From: a virus
Length of the DNA: 49,584 nucleotides
Reading direction: 5' to 3' (one strand)
Virus record (IMG/VR): IMGVR_UViG_3300047557_001710
Span: 1-49,584 of that record
Position numbers and translations under genes: made by a program. Below, one piece after another: positions 1-7,505 of this stretch; the stretch's first letter is position 1; every line of letters starts with the position of its first letter. Below the pieces are notes generated by a model. That model was given only the letters and a program-made list of their open reading frames with translations, did no database searches and had not been told where the DNA came from.

Positions 1-146
1 TTTTCACCAATGCGAGTACGAACTAAATTAATAACAGACTTTTTAATAGCATCTTCATTACGAATTGCAATGATATCATTAGTCACTGGATTTCTAGTAA
101 AAGATAGACTAATATCTCTAAATGTTCTAGAAATTTGAATAGCCAT
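1..146 (-). CDS. 25: T4 gp25-like baseplate wedge subunit (partial)
   Basis: The first 48 residues of a protein that runs off the left edge of the window. The N-terminus, with AIQISRTFRDISLSF followed by NEDAIKKSVINLVRTRIGE, reads like cyanophage gp25. That protein is the lysozyme-fold wedge component of the contractile-tail baseplate. A T4-type late promoter (TATAAATA, 169-176) lies 23 nt upstream of the ATG, which fits a structural gene expressed late. The C-terminus is not visible. Confidence 0.85.
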   Translation of the reverse strand, partial: MAIQISRTFRDISLSFTRNPVTNDIIAIRNEDAIKKSVINLVRTRIGE

Positions 147-168
147 TAAGCTTATAGTTTATTCCTAA

Positions 169-176
169 TATTTATA
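169..176 (-). promoter_or_regulatory. T4-like late promoter of gene 25
   Basis: TATAAATA on the minus strand, 23 nt before the gp25 start and overlapping the 3' end of the preceding gene. It matches the T4 and cyanophage late-promoter octamer. Confidence 0.6.
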
Positions 177-402
177 GGAGTTTTTGTCCTTTATTTAATT
201 TATAAGTAGGCTCTACTCCATATTCAAAATCATTTTCATCAAAATCTTCATACAATTCTTGTTTCATATGATTAGCTTTGTTTGCTGGATCATACATAAC
301 TTCTTGCAGAACATTGGGACTATCATAATCAGTAATTAGTTTGGTAGTCCCCCACATAGACTTCATATAATTTGAGTCCCTATCTGTAATTGATACTGCC
401 AT
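172..402 (-). CDS. Small conserved-type phage protein
   Basis: A 76-residue acidic protein with no membrane segment or motif I can name. It lies directly upstream of gene 25 with a 25-nt gap, so it is probably co-expressed with baseplate genes. The ATG is preceded by GGAG within GGAGCACC. A structural or assembly role is only an inference from position. Confidence 0.7.
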   Translation of the reverse strand: MAVSITDRDSNYMKSMWGTTKLITDYDSPNVLQEVMYDPANKANHMKQELYEDFDENDFEYGVEPTYKLNKGQKLL

Positions 403-412
403 TTTGGTGCTC

Positions 413-434
413 CTGTTTTAATTAATTAAAACAG
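413..434. repeat. Perfect 22-bp palindrome
   Basis: A self-complementary sequence centred on TTAATTAA, between speD and the 76-residue gene. In RNA it would form a strong hairpin, and it may terminate or stabilise the speD transcript. It has no clear U-tract. Confidence 0.5.
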
Positions 435-466
435 AACTTTTATAAGGAGGTTGCTATCTCCTGTAG

Positions 467-808
467 CTATCTAGTTAACTCTCTCATATTATAGTTTGAA
501 GATTTTAGATATTTTAATAGTTCAATAGCAATTAATTTTGGGTTATTATCTCCACAAGTATAAGCATCAAATGAAATGCAATTATGCTCTGGAAAAGTAT
601 GAAGACTTACATGACTTTCTGCTAAACAGAATAGTATCGTTAGCCCTTGTGGGGTAAATTTATAGGTGTAGATATTCAATATTGTCATGTTTACTGAATT
701 TATAGCATCTCGAACCACCTCTAATAGGGGTTCTAATTGATTCAGTAAATTAAAATCTACATTATATACCTCTAAAATGACGTGTCTTCCCATTGAATAC
801 TTTTCCAA
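467..808 (-). CDS. speD: S-adenosylmethionine decarboxylase proenzyme
   Basis: 113 residues, close to bacterial class 1B SpeD. It decarboxylates AdoMet to supply aminopropyl groups for spermidine. The key segment is visible: Glu64-Ser65 is the self-cleavage site where Ser65 becomes the pyruvoyl group, inside AESHVSLHTFPE, followed by His70 and Cys85 in AYTCGD. The N-terminal MGRHV block is also typical. The alternative start at Met6 would give the usual shorter N-terminus. speD occurs as an auxiliary metabolic gene in some cyanomyoviruses, where it may support polyamine supply for DNA packaging or host physiology. Confidence 0.93.
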   Translation of the reverse strand: MEKYSMGRHVILEVYNVDFNLLNQLEPLLEVVRDAINSVNMTILNIYTYKFTPQGLTILFCLAESHVSLHTFPEHNCISFDAYTCGDNNPKLIAIELLKYLKSSNYNMRELTR

Positions 809-835
809 TTACATAAATCTCCTAAAATAACATAC

Positions 836-1468
836 CTATTTAATCAAAAAGCCTTTTCTATTATAATCTTTATCCTTAACAAATTTAAATCCTGATAGAA
901 TTTTTATAGATTTATCCTTCCAAACAGGTATTGCTATAGTATTTCCCCAACGAAAATCTAAATTTTCTCTAAATTGAACTTCAATTAAATTATTTCCTAT
1001 AAATTCACAATTAATGACTGGATAATTACCGACTAAATTGTTTAAAATCTCTGGAAATTCAACATTTTTATTAATTTTTACCCAAGAATTCCACATATAT
1101 GATGGATTTTTTGGATTTTTAAAGCCTTTAACTACTAATTTTGAAGTTTTATTATAAAAATCAATGCTAATATGGTCTCCTGTAAAGATTTCACACCAAA
1201 ACTCACTAGGATGTAAGTGATCTGTAGATAATTCTAACCATTCTATACGAGAAAAACGTCCCATACCATTAAAATTAATGGCGGGACGCACAATATAATA
1301 GTTTGGAATGGGAACATCAACTCCACAAGGACCACAAAGATATCCTAATTTCTTAGAAAGTTGTAGTTTATTATAAACCCAAAGGTCATCTTGATGTATT
1401 TGTTCCCATTCACTGTTTGAAATATTATTTTCCTCTTTTGATTTGTCTAATTCTAGCTGATGTAACAT
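836..1468 (-). CDS. Unrecognised 210-residue protein
   Basis: A globular protein with no membrane segments. It has a central block VRPAINFNGMGRFSRIEW and a Cys pair (CGPCG) near residues 45-49. Its start overlaps the end of the HNH gene by 44 nt in another frame, so the N-terminus may have been shaped or shortened by the HNH insertion. Function unknown; it lies between the HNH gene and speD. Confidence 0.7.
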   Translation of the reverse strand: MLHQLELDKSKEENNISNSEWEQIHQDDLWVYNKLQLSKKLGYLCGPCGVDVPIPNYYIVRPAINFNGMGRFSRIEWLELSTDHLHPSEFWCEIFTGDHISIDFYNKTSKLVVKGFKNPKNPSYMWNSWVKINKNVEFPEILNNLVGNYPVINCEFIGNNLIEVQFRENLDFRWGNTIAIPVWKDKSIKILSGFKFVKDKDYNRKGFLIK

Positions 1469-1889
1469 TATACTTTAATGCTAACTCTGTTGAGTATAAC
1501 TTTGAACTTTTAATTTCATTTAAATCTTCAATTTTTATTTTTCTAAATTGATTTCTTCTATTTTTGTTTATAGAATCAATTAAGTTGTCTTTATGGGTTC
1601 CCAAAAATAAATGATGTGGATTGAAACATTTTGGATTATCGCACTTATGTAGAACTAGTAGTCCATCAGGAATTGGTTCTGCATTAAATGCTTCCCAAGC
1701 TAATCTATGGACCATCATTCTAGTAGTATCATCTAGCCTAATTCGCTTATGTCCTCCTCCGGAAGTATCTTTACCTAGATATTCCCAACAATCTTCATCA
1801 GTATTTCCAGATGAATTGATTAACAAACGCTCAAGGACATTTTTTGGGGAAATTCTACCATTTTCTAGTCTTCCATAGTGAATAGTCAC
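1425..1889 (-). CDS. HNH homing endonuclease with C-terminal HTH
   Basis: 154 residues. The HNH_3-type core is visible as MVHRLAWEAFN, LLVLHKCDNPKCFNPHHLFLGT and DNLIDSINKNRR, with His-Cys residues for metal binding. The C-terminal 40 residues (EIKSSKLYSTELALKYNV, then a RIRQIKRGK end) look like a helix-turn-helix for DNA recognition. The likely start is GTG, overlapping the TGA of the preceding small basic protein (GTGA). Free-standing HNH genes of this type spread by gene conversion among phages. Confidence 0.85.
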   Translation of the reverse strand: MTIHYGRLENGRISPKNVLERLLINSSGNTDEDCWEYLGKDTSGGGHKRIRLDDTTRMMVHRLAWEAFNAEPIPDGLLVLHKCDNPKCFNPHHLFLGTHKDNLIDSINKNRRNQFRKIKIEDLNEIKSSKLYSTELALKYNVTSARIRQIKRGK

Positions 1890-2020
1890 TTCCCCTGGCC
1901 TTTATAAACCTTCTTAGCTTTATTCCTACTGGTTGCTGCATACTTCGTGTTTCTCCCAGCTCCTTGACGAGTATTTTTAGGAGTACTTTGGATATCAATT
2001 TGCTTCTTATTCAAGGCCAT
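1886..2020 (-). CDS. Small basic protein (44 aa)
   Basis: A lysine/arginine-rich protein of 44 residues starting MALNKKQIDIQ and ending KVYKGQGK, with an internal NTRQGAGRNTKY block. It resembles short basic proteins common in cyanomyoviruses, and the charge suggests nucleic-acid binding. Its stop overlaps the GTG start of the HNH gene, implying translational coupling. Confidence 0.7.
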   Translation of the reverse strand: MALNKKQIDIQSTPKNTRQGAGRNTKYAATSRNKAKKVYKGQGK

Positions 2021-2055
2021 AATTTACTTTCTCCAAGATAATTTCTAAAAAACGA

Positions 2056-2083
2056 TAAAGACCTTATAAGATTTTATAAGGTC
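2056..2083 (-). terminator. Terminator hairpin after the glycosyltransferase gene
   Basis: Perfect stem AGACCTTATAA / TTATAAGGTCT with a short loop, followed on the minus strand by a T-rich run. It sits between the glycosyltransferase and the 44-aa gene. Confidence 0.65.
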
Positions 2084-2148
2084 TAATAAAAGTTAAGAAC
2101 GTCTTTGATTGTTCTATCAGATTATTCTACCGAATGTTTGATAGAAAG

Positions 2149-2904
2149 TCAAAGTATTCTCATTTTTTCGTGTCCTACACGACATAGTGGGTCTACCCAA
2201 ATCTCAAAACCTGCTGCAATTGCGTCCAAACAGAATCCAACGTCCTCTCCACAGAAGTCAACAATTTCTCCATCATTGAATTCTTGAAGTTTAATTGGAA
2301 ACCAAGGATACTTAATCTCAGGATGTTCAAATACTCCTTTCTTAATCATTGTCCAACCAAATCCAGTATAATCAACTGTAAATGGTTTCTTACGCTTTGT
2401 AATAGTATCAAGTTTTTCGTGATTCATTACACCACCATTATTCTTAAACTCATCTCCACTTAGCCAATGAGCACAAGAAGTGGTATTTCCATCTTCTGTA
2501 AGATACCATCCAGCAGCAATGTCTTTATCCATCACAATAAGACGATAAAACTGCTCTACACCAAATACAATATCACTATCAATCCATAGTTGATAATCAT
2601 AATTTAGTTTACCATCCCAAGGCTCTTGGTCTGGTCCTCGTAATACATTTGCTCCTAGGCACTTACATCGAGCAAAATTAACAACTGAACTATAGTCTTG
2701 TGAAATTTGAATACTAGCTCCGTGTTGAACTAATTCAAAACATAATTGAACGAAGTTCTTTAGAAATGTAAAAGAACATCCACGACCAGGCAAACAAAAT
2801 ACTATGCTTTTTCCTCTAATCATCTCTCGGGCTTTCTCTACATCAATCTGCCCTGGTTGAACTGTTTCTGGAACCTTAGCTTTTACTGTAAATCCTTTCG
2901 GCAT
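2149..2904 (-). CDS. GT-A family glycosyltransferase
   Basis: 251 residues. It has a GT-A-like Rossmann core beginning SIVFCLPGRGCSFTF, then a DxD-type metal/nucleotide-sugar motif in WIDSDIVF and an ED pair (CGEDVGFCLDA) near the C-terminus, as in GT2-like enzymes. Substrate and acceptor are unknown; phage DNA, a virion protein or host glycan are possible. The start chosen follows a GGAGG ribosome-binding site at 6 nt spacing. An in-frame ATG 12 nt upstream includes that site and is unlikely to be used. Confidence 0.8.
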   Translation of the reverse strand: MPKGFTVKAKVPETVQPGQIDVEKAREMIRGKSIVFCLPGRGCSFTFLKNFVQLCFELVQHGASIQISQDYSSVVNFARCKCLGANVLRGPDQEPWDGKLNYDYQLWIDSDIVFGVEQFYRLIVMDKDIAAGWYLTEDGNTTSCAHWLSGDEFKNNGGVMNHEKLDTITKRKKPFTVDYTGFGWTMIKKGVFEHPEIKYPWFPIKLQEFNDGEIVDFCGEDVGFCLDAIAAGFEIWVDPLCRVGHEKMRIL

Positions 2905-2977
2905 TATAACCTCCAAATAAAATTAAAAAAAAATCAAGTCATCAATTAGACCTTGAAGTATCTATTCTACCAAAAAA

Positions 2978-3139
2978 TTAAAAATTTTTCAAGTTATTTT
3001 CAGTAATTGTAATATCTTCATCTTTACCTCCATTAAGCCATACTAAAGGACGAAGAGTTTTTAATTCTTTCTCTAAACTATCAAATGATACTTCTTTTAA
3101 TACTTCTATACCATTAACTGATACATTATAGGTATTCAT
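2978..3139 (-). CDS. Small unrecognised protein (53 aa)
   Basis: Begins MNTYNVSVNGIEVLKEVSF. Short, mixed charge, no membrane helix. Its start overlaps the end of the next upstream gene by 14 nt, so the two form an operon that leads into the glycosyltransferase. Confidence 0.65.
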   Translation of the reverse strand: MNTYNVSVNGIEVLKEVSFDSLEKELKTLRPLVWLNGGKDEDITITENNLKNF

Positions 3140-3278
3140 CTTCCTCTATCTTCCTGAGTAATTCTTGAAGCTCTTCTTTTAATGATTCGGCAATAATTAA
3201 ATCTTCGTCATTCTCTAATCTAAATTCTAAGGTTTCTATAAGTAAATCTCTCTCAAATTCATCGATACTAATTTTCAT
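3126..3278 (-). CDS. Small acidic helical protein (50 aa)
   Basis: Begins MKISIDEFERDLL and is rich in Glu/Leu with heptad-like spacing, probably a short helical hairpin. It is the first minus-strand gene left of the divergent intergenic region. No family recognised. Confidence 0.65.
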   Translation of the reverse strand: MKISIDEFERDLLIETLEFRLENDEDLIIAESLKEELQELLRKIEEDEYL

Positions 3279-3600
3279 TTGTCTTATATGATACTGGTAT
3301 TTTCTTTTGTTATATAGAATTCTTATGAAAAAGGTTTTGAATTTAAAAATTTTCCCGCGAAATTTTTTTTACCGAAATGCAAATGAATGGGCGTTTAGCC
3401 ACAGCCTTTTCAAAATATGGGACTCCTAATATTATATACGCCTTTTAGAAACGCTTTAAGAACCTTTAAGAACCTTTAATAACTTAGGGGGGGGGGCAAC
3501 GGTTTCTATAAGCATCACCCCAAACATAAAATTAACTGCTATTCTTTATACTGCTAATCGTAATTCACGAAGTATATTAACACGAAGTATTCGTGTATAA

Positions 3601-3661
3601 GAATAAAACAAACCTAAACTATTCTTATACCTAACCCCCCTGGGGTATGAAATAAACGAAG
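3601..3661. repeat. Direct repeat copy A (61 bp)
   Basis: Nearly identical to 3698-3758; only about five bases differ in the centre (CTGGGGT here, TCCCCGT there). It contains an 11-bp stem TATTCTTATAC with its complement starting just before it. A shorter related block with CCCCCCTGGGGTATGA recurs near 3931-3948. Confidence 0.8.
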
Positions 3662-3697
3662 AGTTGTTTATTCTTTACACGAACTGATGACCATAAA

Positions 3698-3758
3698 GAA
3701 TAAAACAAACCTAAACTATTCTTATACCTAACCCCCTCCCCGTATGAAATAAACGAAG
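3698..3758. repeat. Direct repeat copy B (61 bp)
   Basis: Second copy, 97 bp downstream of copy A. The central swap keeps flanking palindromes intact, suggesting that structure rather than exact sequence is preserved. Confidence 0.8.
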
Positions 3759-4068
3759 GGACTGCTATTTTTTACACGAACTGTTTTCCAAGCGATATAA
3801 CGAACTGTAAGGGAGGTTTATTATACTTAAGGACATAAGCCTTAAGTATAACGAAGTGGCCTTACAGAGGCTTATACACACCGCAGAATGAATGAAACTC
3901 ATTAGCCCCAAAGTGATTCAAACACATAACCCCCCTGGGGTATGAGTAACTCACGAACTACAAGAACTCATAGACGAAATAAACGAAGTTAGTAGAATTA
4001 TATCATAAACGAAGTAGAATAGTCAAGTAACTTATTAACGAACTTAATTATTTTTACATACAGCAAAG

Positions 4069-4107
4069 CCATCATAAGTTTATAACAAAAAAGAAAACTT
4101 ATGATGG
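4069..4107 (+). terminator. 13-bp inverted repeat / hairpin
   Basis: CCATCATAAGTTT and its exact complement separated by a 13-nt A-rich loop, just before the paired-arm element of the plus-strand gene. It would form a stable hairpin in a rightward RNA. Confidence 0.5.
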
Positions 4108-4121
4108 AATAAATATAATGT

Positions 4122-4214
4122 CTTAGTTACTTCGCAAATAACAAGACATTTGGAGGGGTTAATAACCCCTCCATTTTATTAAAGAGAATAAATAATATTT
4201 GCGAAGTAACTAAG
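4122..4214 (+). promoter_or_regulatory. Paired-arm element upstream of the plus-strand gene
   Basis: Order: 19-bp arm (4122-4140), terminator-like hairpin GGAGGGGTT/AACCCCTCC (4152-4172), late-promoter-like AATAAATAAT (near 4187-4197), exactly complementary arm (4196-4214), then ATG at 4224. The same order occurs before the double-HNH and GIY-YIG genes with different arm sequences. Confidence 0.75.
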
Positions 4215-4223
4215 GATAAAGTT

Positions 4224-4667
4224 ATGTTAATTAACGTAAGAAGTATTAATGAAGCATTAAATATTTCATCAAGTGATTTTATTGAAGTAGATTACCAAGA
4301 ATATCAAAAGCCAAAAAGAATTCATAAATTTAATAATAAAGTAATAACCAGCAAACAAAATGTAGAGAACTCTGCGGTTATACTGGAAATCAAAAATGAA
4401 ACTCAGGTAAAGTATAAAAAGATTTTACCAAAGCGGAGGGAATGTATAGATTTGATTTTTAGCAATGATACAATAGATAATATTATTGATATATTAAAAA
4501 TTAAACAGCAAGAAGAATTAGAAAAACTTAGACAAGATAATATTAATAATCAACTACACAAAGAAAAACTTGCATATAAAGAAGAACAAGTTATTAGTGA
4601 ATATATTGATAAATTGCTAAAAGACCAAAAAGAATATTTAAAGATATTAGAAGAGTATAATGTATAA
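4224..4667 (+). CDS. Plus-strand protein with C-terminal coiled coil
   Basis: 147 residues and the only convincing rightward gene in the window. The N-terminal half is mixed and basic (QKPKRIHKF). From about residue 85 there is a long Lys/Glu/Gln-rich helix (IKQQEELEKLRQDN onward) with coiled-coil character. No nuclease motif is visible. It carries the same upstream paired-arm element as the homing endonuclease genes, so it may be a mobile or late-expressed gene. Function unknown. Confidence 0.7.
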   Translation: MLINVRSINEALNISSSDFIEVDYQEYQKPKRIHKFNNKVITSKQNVENSAVILEIKNETQVKYKKILPKRRECIDLIFSNDTIDNIIDILKIKQQEELEKLRQDNINNQLHKEKLAYKEEQVISEYIDKLLKDQKEYLKILEEYNV

Positions 4668-5274
4668 GAACCCCTACCCCATAATATTGGAGTTTTAAGA
4701 GATTGTTAATGACTTGGTGCAACTTAACTAACTTCCAATCATTTAAGTTCAACTAATGTAAAATTCAAGGTTTTATCACTCTATGGTGAAAGGATTTAGT
4801 GCCGACAGAGAACCCTTTAGAAACTCCCCAAGTAACTATAAAATCAAAAAAAGTTAATTAAATTATTCTACTTTATCAGTAGTCTTGAATGTTCTAATAC
4901 TCTAAACCAGAAGAGTATTAAATCCTTGAAATCCTAGTTGTAATCTACAATCTTAAGATTTATACATCTAAAATCATCAATAACATAATCGTAGTATTCA
5001 GTTGTAATTAACACTCTTAAATTCGTTTATGAATCATTTGTTACCGCTTTGTGGGGTATCAGTTTTACCTGAAATTGCCCTGCGTTCAAGAGGATTACTT
5101 CAAACTCATTTAAGTTTGTTGCATTTATTTATACAAGTTTATTGTTAAATTTTATAAAAACTTGAAGATTTCGTAAAATCGTCTCTAAGGCCATCGAAAC
5201 TTATAAATTGACTAAGGATCGAAATAAGGACCAGAAGGCTGTTCCTGGTCCTTATAAGCACCTCTCAAAGAGTT
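4668..5274. other. Non-coding region, possible structured RNA
   Basis: About 0.6 kb with no credible gene on either strand. A long-range pairing GGAGTTT (about 4688) with AAACTCC (about 4832) encloses smaller hairpins (AACTTAA/TTAAGTT, TCAC/GTGA), a multi-branched pattern typical of folded RNA. It ends with the bidirectional terminator at 5224-5255, between converging genes. Confidence 0.4.
5224..5255. terminator. Bidirectional terminator between converging genes
   Basis: Perfect 11-bp stem ATAAGGACCAG / CTGGTCCTTAT with a 10-nt loop. It lies between the plus-strand region and the minus-strand gene at 5275. Confidence 0.7.
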
Positions 5275-5490
5275 TTAGAAATCAATCACCTCATCAGTAA
5301 CAACATTTTCATCCTCAGACTCCAGATTTACAGCATTAACCCACTCAATAGGTTCGTGAGTTTCTTCTACCTGATCTTGAGTTTCATAAGAAATTAGAGC
5401 ATCAAGTACAGCCAGAAGATTATCACCAGTTCCTGCCTTACGAAGAGTAGCAATAGCGATCTCTTTAGGCATATCGAGAGTTGCAGTCAT
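5275..5490 (-). CDS. Small acidic protein, paralogue of the 15.5-kb gene
   Basis: 71 residues. The N-terminal half (KEIAIATLRKAGTGDNLLAV, then LDALIS) is clearly related to the 45-residue protein at 15494-15631 (RELMIGMLNNGKTGNQLLEI, then LNAIVS). The C-terminal half is an acidic tail. Probably a short helical pair linked by the G-[KT]-[TG]-[GN] turn. It has its own promoter module. Function unknown. Confidence 0.75.
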   Translation of the reverse strand: MTATLDMPKEIAIATLRKAGTGDNLLAVLDALISYETQDQVEETHEPIEWVNAVNLESEDENVVTDEVIDF

Positions 5491-5542
5491 TGAGTTTAAG
5501 TTAGTAAAGTGAACTGTTAGGAGGTACTCCCTCCACCCCTCT

Positions 5543-5599
5543 AATCTACCATAGTTTGGGGCTGGGAGCTGGAGTATTGTGCCAGTCTCAAAAGTGGCT
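5543..5599 (-). promoter_or_regulatory. Inverted repeat plus extended -10 module
   Basis: Extended -10 TGGTAGATT (5543-5551), 29-nt spacer, inverted repeat with arms GCCA/TGGC (5581-5599). It drives the gene at 5275. Confidence 0.65.
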
Positions 5600-5719
5600 T
5601 GGGAGTGCCTGAGACTTATTGTGAGATTGTGAGAACTTAGGTGGGGCTTGACTTTTTGGGGATTTTATGGTAGGATTGAGAGTTATATGTACTCAGGCCA
5701 GGATGACTATAAGAACTAA

Positions 5720-5832
5720 GGTTTCTAATAAGGTTTCTAACACATAAGAACTAAGGTTTCTAACAGGTTTATAAGTGGGTTTCTAACAGGTTTCTAAGTG
5801 GGTTTCTAATAAGGTTTATGATAGGTTTCTAA
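5720..5832. repeat. GGTTTCTAA iteron-like array, 11-12 bp period
   Basis: Seven exact GGTTTCTAA copies (starting 5720, 5732, 5755, 5778, 5789, 5801, 5824) and two variants GGTTTATAA/GGTTTATGA (5766, 5813). Spacing alternates 11 and 12 bp, with one doubled gap, so copies fall on about one face of the helix. It is non-coding, just downstream of the 5955-7222 operon. Confidence 0.8.
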
Positions 5833-5954
5833 CAACATTCTATGAATGATTAACCTTTATATATTTCACTTTTTAACACCTTATTTCACAACTATAAAAT
5901 ACACAACATTATATTTTTTTATACATTTTTTAATATTATCAAATCAACACATTA

Positions 5955-6170
5955 TCACTCATAAACATACTCTATTTTCTGATCTACAAATGCATTACTG
6001 AAGTCATTGTTAATCCATTCTTCAATAAATGAGTAGAAATCTTCTTTATTTGGGTTCAATTCATTTTCCTCACAATACTGAAGATAAAATTCAGGAACAT
6101 ACTCTACTGTACGAGTAATGCGAATAGAAGGAAGGTCAGTCATCAGAAACGTTTGAATTGGTTTAAACAT
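5955..6170 (-). CDS. Small acidic protein (71 aa)
   Basis: Last gene of a four-gene operon (5955-7222) read leftward. Contains PEFYLQYCEENELNP and a helical acidic C-terminus. It overlaps the preceding gene by 8 nt. No family recognised. Confidence 0.7.
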   Translation of the reverse strand: MFKPIQTFLMTDLPSIRITRTVEYVPEFYLQYCEENELNPNKEDFYSFIEEWINNDFSNAFVDQKIEYVYE

Positions 6171-6366
6171 TCAGATCATCGTACATTTGCATAAGAGTAT
6201 TCTCATTCCAATTTTGTTGAATTGGTTGGTTATCTTCATCATAAAGTTGTGATAACCAATAATCTTGAATCATTTGATTCTGTTGATAAAGAGTATCAAG
6301 ACATTGAAGAATTTCTTCATCAATAAACTCTTGAGTAAAGTTTTTAGATTGAATGATGTAAGTCAT
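6163..6366 (-). CDS. Small Gln/Asn-rich protein (67 aa)
   Basis: A helical, acidic protein rich in Gln, Asn and Asp. Overlaps both neighbours (4 nt with 6363-6656), indicating translational coupling. No family recognised. Confidence 0.7.
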   Translation of the reverse strand: MTYIIQSKNFTQEFIDEEILQCLDTLYQQNQMIQDYWLSQLYDEDNQPIQQNWNENTLMQMYDDLNV

Positions 6367-6656
6367 TTTGAAATAAATCCTTCAAGATAATCAATGATTT
6401 GCATAAGATATCTTTCTTGAGATATCATTTGATTTGGTGTAAACATCAAATGAGTATTATACTGATTGAGCCAGTGGGACATCAACTCTTTATCATCTCC
6501 ATGAGTTGTACTTAAGTTTTGATAAAATCTCAAGAAAAGAACTTGATAATTAGTTGATTGTTTTGGTAATTTAAGATTTAATTGATTAAGAGCATTTGTG
6601 TATGCTTTAGTGATGAGTTCTTTATCCTCAGGACTCATTGGAGTTTCTTCGCACAA
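6363..6656 (-). CDS. Unrecognised helical protein (97 aa)
   Basis: Mostly alpha-helical by composition, with no zinc or nuclease motif. It overlaps the DUF6011-like gene by 22 nt upstream and the next gene by 4 nt downstream. Confidence 0.7.
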   Translation of the reverse strand: MCEETPMSPEDKELITKAYTNALNQLNLKLPKQSTNYQVLFLRFYQNLSTTHGDDKELMSHWLNQYNTHLMFTPNQMISQERYLMQIIDYLEGFISK

Positions 6657-7222
6657 ATAGGACCGATTCCAGTTTGGATAGAAATTGGGTCTGAGAGAGT
6701 TCTACCACACACAGCACAATTTCCAGTTTCATGTCCATAAAGTTGTGCTAGTTTTAGCAGATTTTCATTAGCATCAAGAAGAAGATTTTTTACATCTTCA
6801 GTTGCTTTAGTTGATTGAAGAATTCCTTCAGGTGTGATTTTACCAATATAAATGCCTTCGTAGAACACATAAAGTGATCCGGTGTTTGGTCCACGATTTA
6901 CAGTGGAGATTGAAACATCTGCTGGTAAGTGAAGATGAAACTTGCGGGACTTTTCGTTAAGTTTCGCATACATCTTTTCGATGAGTGGTTTATATTCTCC
7001 TTCTTGAGTTTCCTTATTAAGTTCTTGTTGTAGGTGTTCAGTTGCAAGATAATGAACCCAAGCAATTTGCCTTTCGCTTAGATTTTTCTTGCTAGTGAGA
7101 TCTTGTGCAAAAGTATTATACGAAAGGTGCTCTTGTAGATAATACTTTGCCACCTCAAGTTCACTAAAAGCAGAATCAAACTCAATCTCTTGTCCTTTTT
7201 TAGTGATGGTGAATTGAGTCAT
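6635..7222 (-). CDS. DUF6011-like zinc-ribbon protein
   Basis: 195 residues. The C-terminal segment CAVCGRTLSDPISIQTGIGP followed by ICAKKL matches the short CxxCxR-L-DP-S--GIGP-C module of DUF6011, found in phage proteins and predicted to bind zinc. The N-terminal 140 residues have a region with FHLPADV and YVFYEGIYIGKI that looks beta-rich. First gene of the operon, behind the promoter module at 7278-7334. Biochemical role unknown. Confidence 0.75.
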   Translation of the reverse strand: MTQFTITKKGQEIEFDSAFSELEVAKYYLQEHLSYNTFAQDLTSKKNLSERQIAWVHYLATEHLQQELNKETQEGEYKPLIEKMYAKLNEKSRKFHLHLPADVSISTVNRGPNTGSLYVFYEGIYIGKITPEGILQSTKATEDVKNLLLDANENLLKLAQLYGHETGNCAVCGRTLSDPISIQTGIGPICAKKLQ

Positions 7223-7277
7223 TTTGAATGAATGTAGTGAATGAAACTGTTGTGAGAGCTACCAGCTCCACCCTTCT

Positions 7278-7334
7278 ACAATAGCAGATTTTGGGGGGTG
7301 TGCTCTTTTATTGTGCCACTAGGATTACTGGCAC
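7278..7334 (-). promoter_or_regulatory. Inverted repeat plus extended -10 module
   Basis: Extended -10 TGCTATTGT (7278-7286), 26-nt spacer, inverted repeat GTGCCA/TGGCAC (7313-7334). It drives the operon starting at 7222. Confidence 0.7.
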
Positions 7335-7352
7335 ATCAGGTAAAGAACTCAA

Positions 7353-7505
7353 TCAAACATAAAAAACTTGACCTTCATCATCAATCATTTCCCAATAATT
7401 TCTATCTTGGTGATTGATGTTCTCATTTACCCAATCATAAAGTTCATCACTATCATCAAAGTAATAAACTTCTTGATCTTTAATGTTACGAAGGATACAA
7501 GTCAC
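7353..7505 (-). CDS. Small acidic protein (50 aa), GTG start
   Basis: A GTG start overlaps the TGA of the preceding gene (GTGA). The product contains VYYFDDSDELYDWVNE and a final DDEGQVFYV, and is acidic and aromatic-rich. No family recognised. Too short for most gene finders but has consistent coding features. Confidence 0.55.
   Translation of the reverse strand: MTCILRNIKDQEVYYFDDSDELYDWVNENINHQDRNYWEMIDDEGQVFYV

Larger units (their letters stand above)
3279..4121. other. Long non-coding, palindrome-rich divergent region
   Basis: About 0.84 kb without a credible gene, between the leftward genes and the single rightward gene. It holds TTAAGAACC-like repeats (3445-3484), a run of ten G (3487-3496), a duplicated 61-bp block (3601-3661 and 3698-3758), many short CACGAA/AACGAAG motifs, and nested inverted repeats. 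The clearest is an 8-bp stem 3805-3812/3860-3867 enclosing a 12-bp stem 3821-3832/3840-3851. A replication origin or a structured RNA is plausible. Confidence 0.6.

Noticed and set aside
3487-3496. Run of ten G as a biological signal
   Set aside because: It could be a regulatory G-tract but homopolymers are prone to assembly error, and nothing around it depends on its length.
4668-5274. Group I intron
   Set aside because: Some stem-like pairings occur but I could not place the P3-P7 core or the conserved guanosine-binding site, and no exon is interrupted.
5720-5832. CRISPR array
   Set aside because: Repeats are 9 bp with 2-3 bp between them, not 25-40 bp repeats with unique spacers.
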